Source of the DNA: Spirodela intermedia
Taxonomy: Eukaryota; Streptophyta; Magnoliopsida; Alismatales; Araceae
NCBI GenBank assembly: GCA_902729315.2
Contig: LR746274.1
Location: 3,437,037-3,501,036 of the forward strand
Direction: 5' to 3'
Length of the DNA stretch: 64,000 nucleotides
Shown: positions 24,990 through 37,600 of the stretch, in pieces
How the letters are laid out: the number at the start of each line of letters is the position of its first letter
How positions within the stretch are numbered: the stretch's first letter is position 1
Program-made: the position numbers and the translations under genes
The notes under the pieces: model-generated
Told to the model about the DNA's origin: nothing
Databases searched by the model: none
Seen by the model: only the letters and a program-made list of their open reading frames with translations

Positions 24990-25350
24990 CGGGGAGGCCC
25001 TGGGGCCATGCAGAGCCACAAGCTCCGCTTCGTGGTGCACCTCCGGCGCTCCTGAAAGTCCGACGACGTCTTTATGGCGGCGGTGGAGCAGCGGCTGATG
25101 GATGCCTACGAACCGGAGGCGTTTCCGGAGGATGATGATGACCGTCGACGGGTGCTTCATGCTGGAGGTGCTGCCGACGGCCACCGCCGCCGCCGCTGCC
25201 GCCACGCAGTTCGCCCTCACCAACACTATCATATTCAGAGCCCAGGGGATGCCCTACACCGTCCCCTTACACCAAGCGCGACGTGCCCGTGCTCGAGAAC
25301 CAGCTCTCCTTCATCGTCCTCCATACGCTCATCTCCGTCGAGCACGGCAA
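24990..25350 (+). pseudogene. DUF247 pseudogene fragment
   Basis: This corresponds to the second half of exon 1 of the DUF247 gene at 642-2199 but is broken. AMQSHKLRF (near 25008) aligns with AMEPHKLRS, then LRRS is followed at once by a stop codon. EQRLMDAYEPEAF aligns with QQCLMDAYER...DAF, and frameshifts then move the DGCFMLEVL-like, YTVP-like and ENQL-like blocks into different frames. Similarity ends with VEHGK at about 25350, exactly where the intact gene has its exon 1 donor (VQGGKVPK); a CT microsatellite follows instead of the intron. No exon 2 counterpart is found. Confidence 0.8.
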
Positions 25351-26672
25351 GTATCTCTCTCTCTCTCTCCCTCTCTCCCTCTCTCCCTCTCCGGCTCTCT
25401 CTTTGCTCTCTGTCTCTCTGATCCATCTCTCCTCCTCTCTCTTTAACATTTCTCATGCCTTCGGCTTGGCTCGGGTTGCGTTTGTCCAGGTCTTGTACGG
25501 TGAGGAACGGCCACCCCGATGTGTCCCCTTCTCTCTCGGGTTTGACTGCTGCGTCTACGCAGAAAAGTAAACGGTCTTCAGAACAAAGGTCTGTTTGGGC
25601 CTACTAAAAAGTCCAAGCATCGGGATTTCGACCTTACAAGATTCTCACATCTAAGAGGGAGAGAGAGAGAGGGAGGTGCGACTTATCAATTTCCGTGACG
25701 TGTTGCACCTACCCAGTTGCGCTTTGCGTTCATCGTCGGCAACGTGTGGGCCCGCATCTCGAGCGGATATTTTTCCACTCGAGCCGCCATCTTATTCCCC
25801 CTTACGTGCGCCACACGTCTTCGCCCTCCAGCCCATCTCGGCCCATTAGCGGACCCCTTCCGGAGCGAGAGAGACAGAGAGAGAGAGAGAATCTCACGTG
25901 GCTTCGGACCAGGACAAGGCGGCCCCCGTGCCCCCGTGCCGCCGTGCCCTCCCACGGCACGCCACCGCCGCCACTCCGCCGCCGACGGCCGCCCGACGCG
26001 GAGAGGGGAGAATCGAGCTATCTTATATTTTCCGGATGTTTCTGGTGGAGCGTGCGAGAGGGAGAACGAAGGGTAGGGTGCTACTGTCGGCGCACACGGC
26101 CTCCCATCGAACAATCATTAGGCTGTTAACGCAGTCGAGAGTAGCTGATTAGACGTAGTTACCAAGTATTAATAGCGATCAAAGCCCAAGTTTGACTTTG
26201 ACCTGCAGAGTCCCGGCGACGGCGGCGGTGGCGGCGAATCGCAATTTGGCGGGCGCTAGGAAGGAGCAGCTCCGAGGATTCTAGGTCTTCGGCCGTCGTT
26301 CGCGCACGTGGCTTCCGTTATCTTCGACACCTGGCATGTGGTAAACGTGTCCGCCGCTTCCTCCTCCCGGACCGGTTCCTTCCTCTGCACCTCCTCCCCT
26401 TGTCTCTCTCTCTCTCTCCACCGTCGTCCTGTCCGAAGTCTACAGCTGCGACCGCCTCTCCTCCCTCCGCTCCCCGTTTCCCCCCGCGGGAAGTCAAAGG
26501 CGATAGGGGGAAGGGGAAGAGATCGGCGATGGCGACGTCGGGATCGTTCTTATAGAGAAAGGAGCGGCCAGCCGGGGGAACCAGAGAGAGAGAAAGAGGG
26601 GGGTGAAACCAGAGAGCGCCATCGCCAAAAAGAGGCCTACCTAAAATTCCTCTCCTTCTCTGATTCGCCGCC
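25351..26672 (+). promoter_or_regulatory. Upstream region of ClpD with two ABRE/G-box motifs
   Basis: CT-rich at 25351-25440 and GC-rich from about 25700. CACGTGGC, an ABA-responsive element/G-box core, occurs at 25895-25902 and again at 26305-26312, the latter 361 bp before the ClpD ATG. CT/GA tracts at 25867-25890, 26402-26417 and 26584-26600 may lie in the 5' UTR. The many GC-driven open frames here have no recognisable product. Confidence 0.45.
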
Positions 26673-29600
26673 ATGGAGGTGCTGTCCGCCCCTTGTTGCT
26701 CCTATTCCTCTCCTTCTTCCTCGTCTTCTTCCACCAGGGCGGCAGGATTCTCACGGCGGGGCAAGCCGCCTCCGTTCTCGCTCCTCGGTGGTGCCCCCGC
26801 CACCGCCTCCGCGCGCTTTAGGACCGCGGTGGTGGACTGCCACGGCCGCACCAGGGTCCTCCCGGCGTACCCGCTGCGGCCCTCCCACCCGCTATCCTCC
26901 TCCGCCGCCGCCTCGGGGCGCCATGGGGCCGCGCTCCTGCGCCGGCGCGCCGGCTGCGCTCGGCGGGTCCGGCGGCCCTCTGCCATCTCCGCCGTGTTCG
27001 AGCGCTTCACGGAGAGGGCGATCAAGGCGGTGATCTTCGCGCAGAAGGAGGCGCGCGCTTTGGGCGGGGACATGGTCTTCACCCAACACCTCCTCCTGGG
27101 GCTCATCGCCGAGGACCGCTCCCCCGAGGGGTTCCTCAGCTCCGGCATCACCATCGACGCCGCCCGCCGCGCCGTGCAGACCATCTGGGCCGACGCCGCT
27201 GGCGGCGCCCCGGCCGGCGGGGGGTTGCAGGCCACCGACGTGCCCTTCTCCATCAGCACCAAGAGGGTCTTCGACGCCGCCGTGGAATACTCCCGCAGCA
27301 TGCGCTGCAACTTTGTCGCCCCTGAGCACATCGCCATCGGCCTCCTCACTGTCGACGACGGCAGCGCCGGCCAGGTCCTCAAGAGGTGACCGCCCCCCTT
27401 CCTCTTTCCCTCCCCAATCCCAATCCCAATCCCAATCCCCTCCTGAAAACTCGCTGATCTCGCGGCGCTTCCTTTGAATGGCAGCTTGGGAGCGGACATC
27501 AACAATCTGGCCTCGGTGGCGCTGTCCAGGCTCCAGGGGGAGCTCGCGAAGGAGGGGCGGGACCCCTCGGCGGCGGCGCCGCCGCCAAGGCTGCGTGAGA
27601 GATCCCCCTCCAACAAATCCGCCGCCTCGAGGACGCCGGAGAGGACGAAAGGTGGGTGGCGGCTCGCCGGAGTCCTTGCCCCAAAATAATTTCCGTTTTT
27701 CGATCCGCTTGAAGATCGATCTCATCTCTCTCCGTTCTTCCTCCTGCAGAGAAGAGCGTGCTGGCCCAGTTCTGCAACGACCTCACCGCCCAGGCCGCCG
27801 ACGGCTTTATCGACCCCATCATCGGCCGGGAAACCGAAGTCCAGCGGATCGTCCAGATCCTCTGCCGGCGGACGAAGAACAACCCCATCCTGCTCGGCGA
27901 GCCAGGCGTCGGCAAGACCGCCATCGCCGAGGGGCTCGCCATCCGCATCGCCGACGGCGAAGTCCCCATCTTCCTCTCGGTACGCTGCCGCCGCCCCTCC
28001 CTTCCCTCCTCCAATCACTTCTGAAGCTCACCTCGCCGACCTGCGCGCATCTCCAGGGGAAGCGGATAATGTCGCTGGACATCGGCTTGCTCATGGCTGG
28101 CGCCAAAGAGAGGGGAGAGCTCGAGGCCCGCGTCACCGGCCTGATCAGCGAGGTTAAGAAAGCAGGTGGAGAGAGAAACCTCCGATCGCCGGCCCTCCAA
28201 TTCCTGTTCCACCCCCTCGCCACTCGTCGTCTCTTTCCACCGCCCCCATCTCACCGGAAACCTGAAAACTGCAGGCGACGTGATCCTCTTCATCGACGAG
28301 GTACACACCCTCATCGGCTCTGGCACAGTCGGAAGGGGAAGCAAGGGATCAAACCTCGACATTGGCAATCTCCTGAAGCCCGCCCTCGGCCGGGGCGAGT
28401 TGCAGGTGAGTCCGCCGCCGCCGCTCAGCCAATAAAAAGTATACTCATATATAGAGAGATTGTTCTTGACGATGGGGTCTCGGTGGTCCTGGCCAGTGCA
28501 TTGCCTCGACCACCATTGATGAGCACCGACTACACTTCGAGAAGGACAAGGCTCTGGCGCGCCGCTTCCAGCCGGTGCTGATCAACGAACCCACGGAAGT
28601 AAACCCATCGTCTCCCTCTTCCCGTCGCCTCCTCTTCTAGGGTTGGATCGTTCTTTCGTTCATTCGGACGAGGAGATGAGTCTCTGCGTTTTTGTTCCTC
28701 AGGAGGACGCCGTGAAGATCCTCGTCGGCCTGCGGGAGAAGTACGAGGCGCACCACCGATGCCGCTTCACCATGGAGGCCATCGACGCCGCCGTCTACCT
28801 CTCCTCGAGGTATATCCCCGACCGGCAGCTCCCCGACAAGGCCATCGACCTGATAGACGAGGCCGGGAGCCGCGCCCGGATGGACGCCTTCAAGAGGAAG
28901 AAGGAGCAGGCCACCTCCGTCCTTTCCAAGCCGCCGGAAGAGTACTGGCAGGAGATCAAGGCCGTCCAGGCAATGCACGAAGTGGTAATGACCCTCCCCC
29001 CATTCCCCGCCGGCGATTCTCCGGCGAGCGAGCGACTGGGCGACGGAGCTCTCTGACGGGAAGTCTGCCCGTAGATAACCAGCCGCGATTGCCTGCTCTG
29101 CGCGCAGGTGATTGCAAACCAGATGAAGTATTCCGCGGACGCCAGTGGCAAGGAGGAGCTCGGGGCCACGGCCGACGTGAAGCTCGTCTCGGAGCCCTCG
29201 TTCCCCTCGCCCTCTGACGACGACGAGTGAGCCTCCCCTTCCTCTGGTTTCAGAAGCCCGAGCGAGCTCCTCGCCGGTTTCTCTTCCGGGCTTACAGACG
29301 GAGCTCCGTTCTTTCTCTGCACCCCAGAGTCGTCGTCGTGGGAGCGGAGGAGATCGCGGCCGTGGCGTCGTTGTGGTCGGGTATCCCGGTCCAGCAGCTG
29401 ACCGCCGACGAGAGGAAGACCCTGGTGGGCCTGGAGGAGCTGCTCCGGCGGAGGGTCATTGGGCAGGACGACGCCGTCGGCGCCATTTCCAGGGCGGTGA
29501 AGCGATCGCGCGTCGGCCTCAACGACCCCGACCGCCCCATCGCCGCTATGCTCTTCTGCGGCCCCACAGGCGTCGGGAAGACGGAGCTCACGAAAGCTCT

Positions 29601-30692
29601 CGCCGACTGCTACTTCGGATCGGTGCCGCCCCTCTCTCTCTCTCTCTCCCGCGCCAGCGGCGGTCCTTGCAATGGCGGCGCCGCCTGACCTCCGCGTCGG
29701 TGTTGCAGGAGACGGCCATGCTGAGGCTGGACATGAGCGAGTACATGGAGCGGCACACCGTGAGCAAGCTGATAGGCTCGCCGCCGGGGTACGTCGGCTT
29801 CGGCGAGGGTGGGACCTTGACGGAGGCGGTCCGGCGGCAGCCGTTCACCGTCGTCCTGCTCGACGAGATCGAGAAGGCCCACCCGGACATCTTCAACATC
29901 CTCCTCCAGGTCTTCGAAGACGGCCACCTCACCGACTCCCAGGTAGGTTTAGGTTCCTCTTCTTCCCCCTCCCTCCCTGCCTGTATAAGATTTTTCTAGC
30001 CGTCGCTGATCGGGCCATTGCGGTGGCTCAGGGGCGGCGGGTCTCGTTCAAGAACACGCTGATCGTGATGACCTCCAACGTGGGCTCCACCGCGATCTCC
30101 AAGGGCAGGAAGAGCATCGGCTTCATGATCTCCGACGACGGCGACTCGAGCTCCTACGCCGGCATGAAGGCCCTCGTCATGGAGGAGCTCAAGGCCTACT
30201 TCCGCCCGGAGCTCCTCAACCGGATCGACGAGGTCGTCGTCTTCCGTCCCCTCGAGAAGACCCAGGTGCTCCTCCTCTCCCTCTTCCTCGGAGAACCTAG
30301 AGAGAGAAAAAATTAAAATTTCCGCGGCCTCTGATGATCTCATTCCCTCTCGCCGCTCGCAGATGCTGGCGATCCTGAACATCATGCTGGAGGAGGTGAA
30401 GAGCAGGTTGGCGGCGCTGGGGATCGGGCTGGAGGTGTCGGAGGCGGCGATGGACCTCGTGTGCCGGCAGGGCTACGACCGGAGCTACGGCGCCCGCCCG
30501 TTGCGGCGGGCCGTGACCAGCCTCATCGAGGACGTCGTCAGCGAGGCGCTGCTCGGCGGGGACTTCCAGCCCGGCGATACCGTCGCCGTCGACGTCGATC
30601 CCGCCACCGGCCACCCCGCCGTGAGCCACCACCTCGCCACCGCCCATCCCGGGGGCGACCGCTGCTTCTCCGACGCGCCTTCCGTGCTGTAG
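26673..30692 (+). CDS. CLPD: Chaperone ClpD (ERD1-like), chloroplastic Hsp100
   Basis: AAA+ unfoldase of the plastid stroma that feeds substrates to the Clp protease; in Arabidopsis it is ERD1, induced by dehydration and senescence. Exons: 26673-27385, 27485-27651, 27750-27979, 28057-28165, 28275-28405, 28497-28598, 28703-28984, 29108-29226, 29328-29622, 29709-29942, 30032-30265, 30363-30692; all GT-AG and phase-consistent, 981 aa. A Ser/Ala/Arg-rich transit peptide occupies ~1-100, followed by the Clp N-domain from ~105. AAA1 has GEPGVGKT at 343-350 and the ILFIDEVH Walker B. AAA2 has GPTGVGKT at 696-703, pore loop GYVG at 743-746 and [11 protein letters not shown]. An IGF loop for ClpP docking is at 823-825. 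Introns are tiny (75-109 bp). The acidic linker SPSDDDE before AAA2 and the divergent middle domain favour ClpD over ClpC. Confidence 0.93.
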
Positions 30693-30872
30693 ATGAAGAT
30701 GTCCCCGCCCCCCGTACTTCGATTTCATTCTTCCCACACAGAAACAGAAAGGCGGCTCCGTTATTCTCCCCTGTACAGACCTCCGTATACTATGTACAAA
30801 ATCCACGCTCCCAACCAGAAGCTCTCTTCTTCCTCATTCACCAGCCAGCCAGCCAGCCAGCGCGCGAGCGAG

Positions 30873-30875
<3 letters not shown>

Positions 30876-30935
<60 letters not shown>
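30876..30935. repeat. (GA)n microsatellite after ClpD
   Basis: About 30 GA units preceded by a CCAG-type repeat at 30841-30860, in the probable 3' UTR or in the 442-bp gap between the convergent ClpD and ASHR2-like genes. Nothing else is seen in that gap (30693-31134). Confidence 0.9.
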
Positions 30936-30937
<2 letters not shown>

Positions 30938-31134
30938 CGGGGCAAGCGAGCCTCGAGCAATGCGATGAGATCTTAGAGCCATCCGAGCGGTATTCTTAGA
31001 ACCGGGGAAGTATGTTTCTTCAAGGTTTCAATGAGAAGCAGAGGACGCTGAGAAACATGGAATGGGCAAGAAGATAAATAGAGAGAGAATGAGGTACCGG
31101 ACCCGATGGAGATGGAGAGAGAACGAGTTCGATC

Positions 31135-32418
31135 TCACCCGTCCACCACAATTCCATCGTCTTCACCGCCGCCGTCGTCGCAGGGATCATCTCCCTTCCG
31201 CAGGCCCCCGCAGGCATTGCACTCCATGACGCCGGAGGTCACGCCCTGCGGAGAGGGCGGCAGCGGCGCCAAGGTCCCCCCGCAGTTTTCCCTCTGGCAC
31301 ATGAATCTCACGAAGAAGTAAGCATGCGGGAAGTCCCCGTCTCCTTCCTCCACGACACCCTCCATCCCCTCGTCTTCGTCATCCTCAGCCTCCTCGTCCT
31401 CCATTGACGCCACCTTGTGGTCCTCTTTCTCTTCCTCTTCGTCCTGTTCCTTCCAGCCCTTCTCTACCAGACAGCGATCGCAGGCGCAGGAGAAGCCGTA
31501 GTCCTCCAGAAGCCTCTTCTGCCGTTCCTTGAAGGTCCAGTTCACGGGGAAGTAGCTCAGGCAGAGCTCTCTCCCTTCGGGGATTTCATGGATGGCCCGG
31601 ACGATGATCTCCGTGTTCCGATCGCTTCCGCCATCGACGTAATCGAATCTGCAGGCGTTTGGGAGGCAGTCGTGGTTGAACAGGGAGGCGTTGGGATAGA
31701 TCCCGTAGGCCCTAACCCTCTTCTCCACCTCTCCGCCACTGCCGACGCCGGCGGGCTCCATCAGGCCAAACGCGTTCATCCGATCCTTGGAAAGCAGCGC
31801 CGCCGTCAGCTCGGGGGAGAACCCCGCCGGATCCAGCGGCGGCGAGATGGAGCCCATCAAGCTGTGAAGCGCGAGGGGGAGCTCTGGGGAGGCGTGGTCG
31901 CCGGCGTCTCCCTGGAGGGAGAGCAAGCGGCGGAAGTCCTCGGGGGAGGCGGCGGCTAGGTTGTAGGCGGCGACCAGGAAGGCGACCTGGGAGCGGCCCT
32001 CGGCGCCGTCCAGCGGCGGCGGAAGTCGGCCGGCTGAGCGGATCATGGACAGCGCCCTACAGGCCCACGGCGTGTGGGAGGACAGCAGGGCCATCGCCCT
32101 GCAGGGCTCGCCGCAGAAGCGCACCTGCCCGGAGCAGCCGGGGCAGAGGGGTAACGCCCCTACAGACGCCAGTGGTGACCTCGGCACGCCGGCGGCCAGC
32201 GTGCGGTAGCAGTGGCCGCAGAAGGAAGAGGAGAAAGACCCATCGGCGGAGTCGAGCGCAGGGTAGAGGAGAAGGGGTGAGTCAGTGAGGAGGACCTCCC
32301 CGGGTTTAATGGCGCGGGCGGCGACCAGCGCCCGGCCGCGCCCGGGGATGTCCGGCACAACTCTGATCGGCGTCGCTGCAGACGGCGGAGGTGGCGGCGG
32401 CGGTAGCGAGGAGTGCAT
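31135..32418 (-). CDS. ASHR2: SET/MYND-domain methyltransferase, ASHR2-like, intronless
   Basis: Single-exon 427-aa protein of the class of plant SET-domain proteins related to SMYD enzymes (ASHR2/SDG39 in Arabidopsis), probable protein-lysine methyltransferases. A split SET domain starts near residue 18. The inserted MYND-type zinc finger uses C67/C70, C92/C95, C102/C106, H115 and C120. The catalytic half of SET has NHDCLPN at 248-254 (the NHxxxPN cofactor-binding motif) and LSYF at 287-290. Post-SET cysteines are C311, C313 and C316. An acidic insert at ~323-360 (EDEEAEDDEDEG) separates this from a short Cys-containing tail (MCQRENC, CNAC). The ATG at 32418 is the first in frame. It converges with ClpD. 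Confidence 0.88.
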   Translation of the reverse strand: MHSSLPPPPPPPSAATPIRVVPDIPGRGRALVAARAIKPGEVLLTDSPLLLYPALDSADGSFSSSFCGHCYRTLAAGVPRSPLASVGALPLCPGCSGQVRFCGEPCRAMALLSSHTPWACRALSMIRSAGRLPPPLDGAEGRSQVAFLVAAYNLAAASPEDFRRLLSLQGDAGDHASPELPLALHSLMGSISPPLDPAGFSPELTAALLSKDRMNAFGLMEPAGVGSGGEVEKRVRAYGIYPNASLFNHDCLPNACRFDYVDGGSDRNTEIIVRAIHEIPEGRELCLSYFPVNWTFKERQKRLLEDYGFSCACDRCLVEKGWKEQDEEEEKEDHKVASMEDEEAEDDEDEGMEGVVEEGDGDFPHAYFFVRFMCQRENCGGTLAPLPPSPQGVTSGVMECNACGGLRKGDDPCDDGGGEDDGIVVDG

Positions 32419-33137
32419 GACGACGGAGTTTGGGGGCGGCGGCGAGGGCTAGTGAGGGCTCCTCCGCTTTTCAGCCTTCCTCAAGGGAGGGAGAGAGAAG
32501 CTTAGTGGGCTTTTTCGGGCCGAAAAGCGCGCATCCTCAAGCACCGTTCCCTTCTATTTACTGGACAGAATAAACAAATATTTAATATTTGGTTTTACTA
32601 TTATAAAAAAAACCCGGAAGATCGCTGAAATTATCGCAAAAACACGAATTTTGCCTCGTCCCCACTCGTCCCCACCGCGACGAAACCAAAAGGAGTATAT
32701 CTCGGCAATTAAAACTACGCCATTTACGAACTGTCTAAAACACAGCAAAAAACCCATTTTCTCGCAAGAAACTAGTTTCCCCAAGAATCCTTCTTTTCTT
32801 TTTCTCAGACAAGAAACGTTGCCACAATAATAGTCAACGAGGGAAGCAGATGCAGATTATAAACGTGCGAAGAAGATAACGACGGCATGCACAAAGCTAG
32901 CTGCGGCACTGAAGAAGCTGAAGAAAGTCTTCCTCCCTCTTCTGGCTTTCATCTTCCTCCCATCATCTCGGAAATGGCCACCACAGTCCACATAAATAGG
33001 TTCTATAATTCAAGAACAGGCTAGAAGAGACTCCAATCCATAAAACCCTTCAGCCGTGGTGGGGTGTCCTTTCGTTCTTCCTTCTCCCTTCTCCTTAGAC
33101 TTCCAGACTTCTGCCATGGAGATAAGCAGTTGTTGGC
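32419..33137 (-). promoter_or_regulatory. ASHR2-like promoter and 3' flank of the RFI2-like gene
   Basis: 719 bp between two minus-strand genes. The part next to the ASHR2-like start is CT/GA-rich (32478-32500), the rest is AT-rich. It should hold the ASHR2-like promoter plus the RFI2-like 3' UTR. No specific element is recognised. Confidence 0.4.
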
Positions 33138-34610
33138 TCACACGAATGGGGGCATCCGGAGGAGGGGGATCGGCGGCGGCAGGTACCCACCATCAGGGGA
33201 GTCGGCGGTAGGCCGCCTTCTGATACCAGGCGGCGGATTAGGGACACCATGGTGGAAGGGCCCCCACCACTGGGGCTCGCCGTCAACAGGGATCCAGGGG
33301 ATGGTGGAGAACCCATCTCTTCCGAGTCCATAGAGGTGGTCAAAGTGGCGACCTGTGCCTTCGCCTTCCTGGTGCCGCTGCCCGGCCGCTGCTCCGGGGA
33401 GGGAGAGCCTGTAGAGGCCGCCGGCCTCCACCGAGGAGGAGGCTGCTGCTGCCGCCGCCGCCGCCATGGTGGATACAAATGCCACCCTCCTGGGCCACGT
33501 CCTGACTGGGAGGAAGGCTCTGCCCCTGGAAGGCAACGAAGAAGGTGGAGACTGGTGGAACAAATGCCTGCCGCCGTGGTCGACCCGGCCATCCCTCATG
33601 ACCGACCTGCAACAATTCGGTAGAAAATCAGATGCATAATGAACCTCCCTCCCCACTCTCTCACCTGCTAAAACAGTGATCTAAGTGGGTTCGGTTCTTA
33701 GATACGAGATGAATGAAGAAACATAGCATACCCATGGTGGAGGGGATGAGGATGGCCAAAGGAGCCCGGCCTCTGTTGGCCTCCTGGGTCCACCGGTACT
33801 AATCTTAACCCCATGTGGGCAGCAGCTTGGTCCCCGCTGCCAGGGAGCGGCAAGGACGCAGGGGGATGGGGCTGCCAGCTGTGATGCTGGGGCTCGGCGA
33901 AGCCTTGCGTGTGGGCGCTCATCATGGCTCCGGGTGGCTGACCGGCGAGGTCGGCCAGGTGGCGGTGGAATGATCCGGTGTCAGGGAGGGGGTCCGCTGG
34001 ATTTGAAGGTGCATGGTGGCCATGAAGAGCTAGGTAGGGACAGACGTGGCTGGTGGAATCACCAAATGAGGTACTCCTCAACAGATCATGATCTGGTGCA
34101 ATAAGCAAGTTGAATAAGAACTGGAAAAAAAAAAAAAGCAAAACAGAAAAAAGTCAACGAGGACGATGCGACCGGAAAAAGCTTTTATGGCCAATACTTA
34201 CACACACCTGCCTGGACTTCACTCTCCCTGCAAGAAGGCAACTTGTTTGAGTCCATCTAAAAGCTTACGCTCAATAATCAGCAAAACAAATCTACTGGGG
34301 CCGAATACAAAGTTCCGTTTTCCTTCTCGTTGAAAGTAAGCGTATAATCAAATTGATGACAATTAAAAGAAAATATTTCTGGAGGAGGATAGCAAGGGAA
34401 TGCCAAGTAAATGACCCCATTGAGTAAAGAAAGCCCACGCATTGATTCTATTACAACGGATACTCCTGTAAATCTCCATTCTCATCTTCTGGAATCATGA
34501 AGAGAAAAAAGAAACGGCTGGAAATCTCCAGATAGAAAGATATTGGATTAGATGATTGTCAACCAGATCAGGCCTCTCTCAAGGCACCACTAGCAGGAAA
34601 GAAAGAAGGA

Positions 34611-34645
<35 letters not shown>

Positions 34646-37600
34646 GTCAGAGGAAGAAGAAGATGGGACGCAGAGCAAGAAAGAGGCCCTTTCTCTTCTT
34701 TCCTTATCATGGCACACACAGATCTCTCTTTATCACAGAGGAATCCTTATGCTTCTTTACTGTACTTTTTCGCACTACACCGTCTATGGATAATAATAAT
34801 AATAATTATTATTATACACAAGAAATAAACCTACACTACTCTTAAATAACTTCCAACAAAACCTCTCGCAGCTCTGCGGAAGGCCAAAGCCCAAAAACAA
34901 CACCCAACTCTTTAAAATTCTGCACCGGATTACCATCACGTCACTCATGTATCACAGCCTCGGCCATTAACAGCCCCGCCATGACAGCAGGAGAGGATGA
35001 CAGGAATATAACTCATTGTGGTGGCACCCAGCAATTTCAACAATGCTAGATAGAAAGCATGCATTAGCTATGCCTCTCAGCCGATGTTCCAAGTTCTGCC
35101 ATCAAGGATCCCAGGCAGTGAGCCCCAGATCAAACTCGGTATCCTTCAGTATCAATCTCTCTCAGATGCTGTCTCCATTCTGCATGAAAATCATAACCTA
35201 CCAACTAAAGAAAAACTGCAATCTAGATGTCTCACAAATACAATGCTTCCTCCATATGCTAGGGACTCACATTTTTCCTGTGGGAAAGGGGGGGAGGGGA
35301 GTCACTTTTTTCATTTAGTACTTTTATAATATCCCCTCTTCTCCTCTGCTGTTCCACATAAATAGATGCCATCTTAAATGAAAATGAATGGGACCATATT
35401 TTCATACAACATAATAACAAAGGATAACGCTATACAATAAGGTTTACACAGTTCTCAAAATACTCCCTATGAAGGAGCAGCGGTCTAGACCAAGTTTGTG
35501 TTGACTATGTCAGATGACGAAGGCACTCAAGATGGCATATCACCCCCCTTCCTCGTCGCATCGAATTCTTGTCCACCCTTCATCCTAATCGACATGAAGG
35601 GAAAAGCTGATGCACCGAATATGGATCAGGGAGTTGTTGACCAGCAGAGGCAGCTAAGCCTCTCCCAAGACATTCCACAGCGGACAGCAGCAGAATGAAC
35701 CACCTACATGGGTTTGTCTTTTAGAAGCAGATGAGTTTCCCCTGGTCTCTCTTACGGTTTTACTTGCCACCTATGAGCTGTGTGGACCATCATTTCTTGA
35801 AAGGGGCTTGAAGAATGAACATTGGCGCATCCCCTCAGTATCAAGGATTCATAAAATAAAAAATAAAAAATAAAAAAAACTCGAAAAAAAACTCGTATAA
35901 TAAATTTATCTTACTAAAGGTCTATCATAATGATTATAAAGAACTTGGAAGAAAACTCCATGATAAAAATCCTGGGTTTTTTGAAGAAAATAAATTTAAC
36001 GAACGAACTAAACATAGCGCCAACATTTCCAACACTCATAGCCAGGGTACCCAAGATAGTCGGACTCACCCTCAAGATTCTTTGAGTCGATATATAAAAG
36101 TAGCTCAGACGGAGAGAAAATTCACATCAAAATCCTCACAATTTGCAGAGGGAAAAAAGATACATCGCATCAACTTACTCGAATAATGAAGCCAGTTGTG
36201 TGAATCCACGAACAGGGCACCAATGGAATCCAAAAGGCTGCGAAATAAATAGAATGATACAGAAATATCAACAAAGTGAAGCGGACAAGCTCTTTGAAAT
36301 GGGCAAACACAAAGCAATATATGGAGAGAGATCGAAATACGTAAGTACAAGAACAATAAATATGTTTAATCTAGTAAAAAGTTGATTCTAAACAAGGACA
36401 ATAAATATTCAGATAGGCAGGAACATTTCCATGATAGGTGAAACAATGGAGATATATGCTCAGCTGTCCTGGTTAGTGTAAGATAATGATGTTCATAGCT
36501 TCATCAGTTAATAGAATACGGTTGCAGACATGTTCCTACAATCCAAGTGCCTACAACTGAAAGAAGAATTTCGAAATAGAATTTCAGGTCTCCTACCTAG
36601 AACAGTGTCTGATTTCGCTTTCAGCAAGCCCCTATCCCTAAGTTTCACCAACCGATGGCTAAGCACTCAAATCATATGCCCTGACAGATAATTCTATTTC
36701 CTGCTTAAAAGTTGAAATGTAAAATTTGATAACTTGAGTTCTAAAATCTAATAACGGTTAAAACATATTTAGAGCTTCTTGCCTTTAAGGAAAGAGATTG
36801 AAACGCTGACTATATCCGACGACACTGAATAATTCCTCTTTTTATTTTCTTTTTTGTAAATATATGGCCAGCTTGGTGGAATTCATGAGAACATATGGAA
36901 TATATGACAGTTATTACTTCAACTCGAGAAGGAAAATTTTTAGTTGGAAGAGAAACGAGAAAAATCTCAGCTTTTACAGTTTTAAGTATTCTATCAAGAG
37001 ATTATGTTTCTCGCACTACAAAACTATTTATCGATTGTCTATTGCATTCAAACAATGGTTGCAATACAAACTCGCGTTCATGTATGAAAAAAATTTCGTT
37101 CCATAATCAGCACAAATTGTAGCCTGGGAATGAGATTAAGGGTAGGTTCAATGGCCTAACGCTAACAGAATAAGAAAAGATAAGCATTACAAGAGGCAAG
37201 GTCCCAAAATATCCAGCCAATCTCCCCAAAGGTAGAGAAGCAAACTGGACAAATATTATTCAGTTCAAAAGAAAAACGGTCCGAGAGAAACTCGGGGTGG
37301 AGACTTCCCCTCACTAAGAGGAGAAATATATGACGTGAGAAAGATGAGAAGAAAATTTTAAAGACAAAGAGGAGAGATAGCATCTCCCCCAGCCATAGTA
37401 AACTCAGCTAGTGATCCAATCCCTAACAATTTTGTGGAACGAGCAGTACAAGTTAGTGGAAGGCTTGACTAAGCTGGACCTCCAATGCTGACACAATCTC
37501 CCTTGGATTGACAAATCACATCGAGATTAGGGCATGCTCCCGAACCAATTAGTCACAAAAAATTTCGTGTTTTCAGAATGAAACTTTGTTTGTCCTCCTC

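Noticed and set aside
25686-26152. Overlapping frames on both strands upstream of ClpD
   Set aside because: GC-driven, low complexity, no recognisable product; more likely promoter and 5' UTR.
26702-28223. Long minus-strand frames antisense to ClpD
   Set aside because: Shadow frames of GC-rich ClpD exons, with no family match.
33095-33592. Alternative minus-strand frames over RFI2-like exon 6
   Set aside because: Only the 33138-33606 frame joins exon 5 in phase and carries the family blocks PWIPVDGEPQWWGPF and MPPFV; the others are shadows.
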